Assembly (NCBI GenBank): GCA_934527255.1
Contig: CAKTAM010000074.1
Span: 1-9,178, forward strand
DNA length: 9,178 nt
Origin: an uncultured Oscillospiraceae bacterium
GTDB lineage: Bacteria; Bacillota; Clostridia; Oscillospirales; Ruminococcaceae
Direction: 5' to 3'
Part shown: piece by piece, positions 5,763-9,178 of the stretch
Layout of the letters: each line of letters starts with the position of its first letter
How positions within the stretch are numbered: position 1 is the stretch's first letter
The notes under the pieces: generated by a model
Told to the model about the DNA's origin: nothing
Database searches by the model: none
Seen by the model: only the letters and a program-made list of their open reading frames with translations
Translations under genes and position numbers: made by a program

Positions 5763-7349
5763 ATGGGCAGACGGGGCGTGTTTTTGAAAAATGCGGCGGT
5801 GCTGACGGCGGCAACGCTGCTGCTGCGGCTGATCGGTATGGCGTTTCGCATTGTCATTTCCAACCGGCTGGGCGCCGAGGGCATGGGATTGTATCAGATC
5901 GTGCTTTCGGTCTATCTGCTGGCCTCGACGCTGGCAAGCGCCGGGCTTTCGGTGGCGGTGACGCGGCTGGTCAGCGAAGAACAGATCGCGACCGGCCGTG
6001 CCGGGCTGCAGAAGCTGCTGCGGTTCTGCATGGCTGTCAGTGCGTCAATGGGCGCGGCGGCGGCCGCGGCGCTTTATGCGGCCGCCGGCTGGCTGGCGGC
6101 ATATTGGGTGGGCGAGCCCGCCGCTGCGGCCAGCCTGCGGGTCCTGTCGCTCAGCTTGCCGTTTATGGCGGTTTCGGCCAGCCTGCGCGGCTATTTCACC
6201 GCCCGGCGGCGCATCGGCTTCACCAGCCTTTCCCAGCTGCTGGAGCAGGGGGTCAAATTTGCCGCCTGTATGGGCGCTATTGCCCTGTGGGGCGTACAGA
6301 ACGCCGCCTTTGGCTGCTTTCTGGTGATGGCTGCCGACACGGTGTCGGAATGGTTCAGCTGCGCGTTTCAATATATCGGGTACCGGGCGGATAGCCGCCG
6401 CCTGCCGGTACAGGGCCGCCCGCTGCCGCAGCAGCCGCCGTTGGCTGCACGCCTTGCCGAGATCGTGCTTCCTGTGGCGGGAGTGCGTATTATTGGAAGT
6501 GCATTATACACGTTGGAAAACACGCTGGTGCCTAACCTGCTGCAGCGATTTTTGCTGCAAAGCCAGCCGCAGACACAGGCGCGCGGGCTGGCGCTGGCGC
6601 AGTGGGGACGGCTGAAGGGCATGGGCATCCCGGTGCTGATGTTTCCCTCCACGCTGCTGGCGGCCTTTGTGCTGCTGCTGGTGCCGGAGCTGAGCGAATA
6701 CCGTGCCCGGCAGGCCGGGCAGCAGGCGGCAGGGGTGGTCAGCCTGGCGCTGCATGTGACGCTGGCGGCATCCATCGGCATTGCGGCGGGGCTGTACCTG
6801 TTGGCGGAGGAGATCTGCGGTGTGGTCTACCCGGGGCAGGGCATCGGCTTTTATGTGCGGGTGCTGGCCCCGTTGACGCCGTTCATGTATCTGGAAAACG
6901 TGGCGGAGGGCATGCTGAAGGGGCTGGGCGAGCAGCGGGCGGCGCTGCGTTATTCGCTGGTAAACGTGGCGGTGCGGCTGGTGCTGATCGCTCTGCTGGT
7001 GCCGCGCGCGGGCATGACGGGCTTTTTGTGGATGATGCTGGCGGACAATATCATTACCTCGCTGCTGCATGCCGGGCGGGTGCTGACAGCTCTGCGCCTG
7101 CGGCCGGACTGGGGCCGCTGGGTGGTGCGGCCGCTGCTGTGCGCGGCGGCGGCCGGGGCACTGGGCACGCTGCTGCGGCGGCAGCTGACACTTTGGGGCT
7201 GGCGGCAGCTGTGGGTGGTGCTGGGGGTCGGCGGGGTGATGGCACTGTGCTATGCGGCGCTGCTGTTTTGCCTGCGCAGCTTTACCGCGGCAGATGTGCG
7301 GGCGCTGCTGGGGGTGCGTACCGGCCGCAGCGGCACAAAAGAAAAATAG
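5763..7349 (+). CDS. SpoVB/MurJ-type polysaccharide flippase (MOP superfamily), 528 aa
   Basis: This is an integral membrane protein with about 14 hydrophobic segments and little else. The N-terminal block from FLKN (7-10) through LIGMAFRIVISNRLGAEGMG (23-42) to SAGLSVAVTRLVSEE (59-73) matches the hallmark start of stage V sporulation protein B and related lipid-linked oligosaccharide flippases. Length is close to B. subtilis SpoVB (about 518 aa). The family moves lipid-linked glycan precursors across the membrane, and SpoVB itself is needed for spore cortex. Clostridia often carry several paralogues, so a vegetative MurJ-like role is possible. I chose the ATG at 5763 because GGAGGG (5751-5756) is six bases before it. 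The upstream GTG at 5742 adds only MRRGGRK. CATATACT (5725-5732) faintly resembles a SigE/SigK -10 box, without a clear -35. The last 60 residues are Arg/Leu-rich and end in a basic cytoplasmic tail. Confidence 0.85.
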   Translation: MGRRGVFLKNAAVLTAATLLLRLIGMAFRIVISNRLGAEGMGLYQIVLSVYLLASTLASAGLSVAVTRLVSEEQIATGRAGLQKLLRFCMAVSASMGAAAAAALYAAAGWLAAYWVGEPAAAASLRVLSLSLPFMAVSASLRGYFTARRRIGFTSLSQLLEQGVKFAACMGAIALWGVQNAAFGCFLVMAADTVSEWFSCAFQYIGYRADSRRLPVQGRPLPQQPPLAARLAEIVLPVAGVRIIGSALYTLENTLVPNLLQRFLLQSQPQTQARGLALAQWGRLKGMGIPVLMFPSTLLAAFVLLLVPELSEYRARQAGQQAAGVVSLALHVTLAASIGIAAGLYLLAEEICGVVYPGQGIGFYVRVLAPLTPFMYLENVAEGMLKGLGEQRAALRYSLVNVAVRLVLIALLVPRAGMTGFLWMMLADNIITSLLHAGRVLTALRLRPDWGRWVVRPLLCAAAAGALGTLLRRQLTLWGWRQLWVVLGVGGVMALCYAALLFCLRSFTAADVRALLGVRTGRSGTKEK

Positions 7350-7369
7350 CCGCGCCGGATGGCGCGGCT
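7348..7369 (-). terminator. Terminator for the MATE pump gene, overlapping the flippase stop codon
   Basis: AGCCGCGCC (7348-7356) and GGCGCGGCT (7361-7369) form a perfect 9-bp stem with a 4-base loop. On the + strand no T-run follows. On the - strand the hairpin is followed by ATTTTTCTTTTG, the complement of 7347-7336, so it terminates leftward transcription from the pump gene that ends at 7416. Its first two bases are also the last two of the flippase TAG. It may stabilise the 3' end of the flippase mRNA as well. Confidence 0.85.
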
Positions 7370-7415
7370 GCCCGGTACAGATGAGCGGTTGACTTTGGAA
7401 AGGATTCAAACCTGT

Positions 7416-8762
7416 TTAGTTCAGTTTTCGATAATAGGCATAAAACATCGGTGCGGTGGTGCAAACGGCGATGGTGTCCGCGATCGGTTCCGCCAAATAC
7501 ACACCCGTGACCGCATCCGGCCAGAGGTGCGGCAGCAAAAAAATCAGTGGAATGAGCAGGATGATTTTTCGCCAGATGGTGAGAAAAATCGCTTTCGGCG
7601 CCTGGTCTAACGCCACAAAGCTGTACTGGCATGCCACCTGCACGCCGTAGATCAGCAGTGCAGCGAGATAAATGCGCATACTCCACGCTGTGTACGCAAG
7701 CAGCGCCGCGTCATCCGTAAAAATGGAGGCTGCCGCGCCGGGCGCCGCCATACAGAGCAGCCAGATGAGAAACGAACCGCCGACGCAGCAGCCAAGCAGC
7801 AGCCGGAATGTTTTCTTGACGCGGGAGATATTTTTTGTACCCAGATTATAGCTGAGCAGCGGCTGTGCGCCCTGCACCAAGCCCGGCAGAAGCAGCATGA
7901 CAAATTGCGTGATGCTGCTTAGAATACTCATGGATGCCACAGCCATATCGCCGCCGTAGGTTTGCAGCGAAGTGTTAAAGCTGATGGCCACCAGATTCTC
8001 CGTCAACTGCATCAGCGCAGGAGACATTCCCAGCAGAATGCATGGCCAGAGGAGCTTCCCATCGAAGCGGATGTTCTGCAGGCGAAGCCGCAGAACGCTT
8101 TTGCCCGTGCAGAGATAGCGGATGACAAAGCAGGCGGATACGCCCTGCGAGAGAACGGTTGCCAGTGCTGCCCCCTGGACACCCATATGAAAGACGTTGA
8201 TCAGCACCGCATCCAGCACGATATTCGGCACCGCGCCGATGGCGACATTGCCCATACTGACCAGCGTTTTGCCCTGCGCCGTAATAAAGGCGTTCAGCCC
8301 CAACGTCAGCTGGGTAAAGGCTGTTCCGAGACAATAGATGTTCATGTAGTCGGCCGCAAAGGAGATGATGTCGGTGCTGGCGCCAAACAGCAGCAGGATC
8401 GGCCGCCCGAAAGCCAGCATGATGCCGGTCAGAAGCACGGAGAGCGCAAGCAGCATCCAGGTGCAGCTTCCCACAACTTTTTCTGCCTGTTCGTTTTCGC
8501 CCTTGCCAAGCAAAATGGACGCTTTCGGGGCGCCGCCCATGCTGACCAGCGCCGCAAAAGCGGAAATAGCCAGAATGACCGGGGTAGTTACGCCGACACC
8601 GGCCAGGGCCTGCTTTCCCACCTCCGGAATGTGCCCGATGAACATTTTGTCCACCAGATTGTAAAGAATATTGATGAGCTGCGCTGCCACCGCTGGAACT
8701 GCCAGCTTAAAAAACGCCTTTGGCACCGGCATGGCTGCAAGCAAATGGTCGCTGTCGTTCAT
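7416..8762 (-). CDS. MATE-family multidrug/sodium antiporter (MepA-like), 448 aa
   Basis: The protein has about 12 hydrophobic segments in two related halves. INILYNLVDKMFIGHIPEVG (30-49) is the typical first-helix signature of MATE pumps, GGAPKASILLGKGENEQAEK (76-95) the first cytoplasmic loop, and QGAQPLLSYNLGTKNISRVKK (297-317) the equivalent loop in the second half. Length is close to Staphylococcus MepA (about 451 aa). It should export cationic or other small molecules using a Na+ or H+ gradient, but the substrate is not predictable. The start at 8762 is chosen because GAGGA (+ strand 8770-8774) lies seven bases upstream. A longer in-frame reading to 8828 would add 22 residues that overlap another coding fragment and lacks a good ribosome site. 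That fragment ends four bases before this ATG, so the pump was probably the downstream gene of an older transcription unit. Confidence 0.9.
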   Translation of the reverse strand: MNDSDHLLAAMPVPKAFFKLAVPAVAAQLINILYNLVDKMFIGHIPEVGKQALAGVGVTTPVILAISAFAALVSMGGAPKASILLGKGENEQAEKVVGSCTWMLLALSVLLTGIMLAFGRPILLLFGASTDIISFAADYMNIYCLGTAFTQLTLGLNAFITAQGKTLVSMGNVAIGAVPNIVLDAVLINVFHMGVQGAALATVLSQGVSACFVIRYLCTGKSVLRLRLQNIRFDGKLLWPCILLGMSPALMQLTENLVAISFNTSLQTYGGDMAVASMSILSSITQFVMLLLPGLVQGAQPLLSYNLGTKNISRVKKTFRLLLGCCVGGSFLIWLLCMAAPGAAASIFTDDAALLAYTAWSMRIYLAALLIYGVQVACQYSFVALDQAPKAIFLTIWRKIILLIPLIFLLPHLWPDAVTGVYLAEPIADTIAVCTTAPMFYAYYRKLN

Positions 8763-8766
8763 AAAA

Positions 8767-8916
8767 TTATCCTCGATACAGCTTCTCCACAGCCTCACCG
8801 ATAGCCTCTGCGCTGCGGCCAACATCACGCACCGTTTTCACGATGATGCAGTCAGGCGCACGGTCGCCAAACCAGAGGTAAAGCGTAGCCGGACACTTCC
8901 GGTTGGCACGGCTGCA
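8767..8916 (-). pseudogene. C-terminal fragment of an unidentified ORF, coupled to the MATE gene
   Basis: One - strand frame reads about 49 codons (…NRKCPATLYLWFGDRAPDC, then IIVKTVRDVGRSAEAIGEAV, then EKLYRG and TAA at 8767-8769). The composition looks like genuine protein, with a hydrophobic beta-like core and an amphipathic helix at the end. An in-frame TGA (8917-8919) precedes it and no start codon with a ribosome site is visible, so I read it as the surviving 3' end of a gene whose 5' part was replaced by the primase-like fragment. Its last codons contain the pump's Shine-Dalgarno sequence and its stop is four bases from the pump ATG. I do not recognise the family. Confidence 0.4.
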
Positions 8917-9178
8917 TCAGTTGCACAAATGGGTCGGTGAGTTCCTTGTGGTCGATATTCAAAAAGAAGTACCCTTGCGGGATTGTGAATCCGACACCGT
9001 TATAGCCGTGCTTATCGGCGGCTTTGATAGCCTCATCGTATGTCACTCATGTGTGCGCATACTCGCTGTTCGTGCCTGTCGCAGTGCCGCTTGCCGAGAT
9101 TGGCACCTTCGTGCGCTTGCCCTTGCGGGTCTCATAATTCCAGCAGAGCCATACCTTCTGTGATTTCAACTCGTCCAT
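8914..9178 (-). pseudogene. Primase-like mobile-element protein, broken N-terminal fragment
   Basis: Reading leftward from ATG at 9178 (the window edge, so the true start may be further out) gives MDELKSQKVWLCWNYETRKG, then KRTKVPISASGTATGTNSEY AHT, then TGA (9047-9049). The same frame continues with VTYDEAIKAADKHGYNGVGF and TIPQGYFFLNIDHKELTDPF VQLM. The WLCWNYE...KRTKVPI...TYDEAI...GVGF...IDHK pattern is that of N-terminal domains in phage and integrative-element primase/polymerase-like replication proteins. A tryptophan is common where the TGA stands, so TGG-to-TGA is the likely lesion. After QLM (8914) homology appears to end and the frame runs into unrelated sequence. Most of the protein, including the helicase part, is missing. 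A GTG just after the stop could restart translation, but the product would still be truncated. Confidence 0.65.

Noticed and set aside
6504..7409. 301-codon - strand frame inside the flippase gene
   Set aside because: It is antisense in register to a clear membrane protein, with a Gln/His/Pro-rich translation typical of reverse frames in GC-rich DNA.
7962..8804. 280-codon + strand frame opposite the MATE gene
   Set aside because: It overlaps the MATE gene almost entirely on the opposite strand, and its composition is that of a shadow frame with no ribosome site.
9047..9049. TGA read as tryptophan (alternative genetic code)
   Set aside because: TGA is the natural stop of several intact genes here (hydrolase, reductase, acetyltransferase), so a recoded TGA is not plausible. 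A broken gene explains it better.
1..9178. CRISPR arrays, tRNA or rRNA genes, insertion sequence ends
   Set aside because: I looked for spaced direct repeats, cloverleaf-like segments and terminal inverted repeats by eye and saw none that were convincing.

Overview
The window looks like chromosomal DNA of a GC-rich, endospore-forming member of the Clostridia (Bacillota), perhaps Oscillospiraceae-like. The evidence is purine-rich Shine-Dalgarno sites before every intact gene, a mother-cell sporulation sigma factor tail, a SpoVB-type flippase, a MepA-type MATE pump and large-serine-recombinase mobile DNA. The family-level placement is inference.

Left edge (1-763, + strand). The last 135 codons of a large serine recombinase run up to position 408. 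They abut, and overlap by a few bases, the 3' half of a sporulation sigma factor gene of the SigK/SigE group, which has no 5' half here. The joint lies on the pentamer AATGA (404-408), within Asn-Glu codons at the region 2.4/3 boundary. In Bacillus subtilis the sigK gene is interrupted by the prophage-like skin element at the corresponding place, and as I recall also at AATGA. The simplest reading is that the window begins inside the right end of a skin-like element that splits sigK, with a SpoIVCA-type recombinase gene at its edge. This is the most interesting object in the window.

Middle (764-5668, + strand). A strong housekeeping promoter with an A-rich upstream tract and a structured leader drives a 987-residue cytoplasmic protein that looks like a GH42-type (clan GH-A) glycoside hydrolase. 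A terminator-like GC hairpin separates it from a 308-residue aldo/keto reductase with a complete Asp-Tyr-Lys-His tetrad. A separate, AT-richer, cysteine-rich GNAT acetyltransferase follows and is closed by a clear intrinsic terminator.

Right (5742-8762). A 528-residue SpoVB/MurJ-type MOP flippase on the + strand converges on a 448-residue MATE efflux pump on the - strand. A perfect hairpin overlapping the flippase stop codon has its U-tract on the - strand, so it terminates the pump gene.

Right edge (8763-9178, - strand). This is degraded accessory DNA. It holds the N-terminal part of a phage/plasmid primase-like protein broken by an in-frame TGA and then cut off, fused to the tail of an unidentified ORF whose end overlaps the pump's ribosome binding site. 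Mobile-element DNA is therefore visible at both ends of the window.
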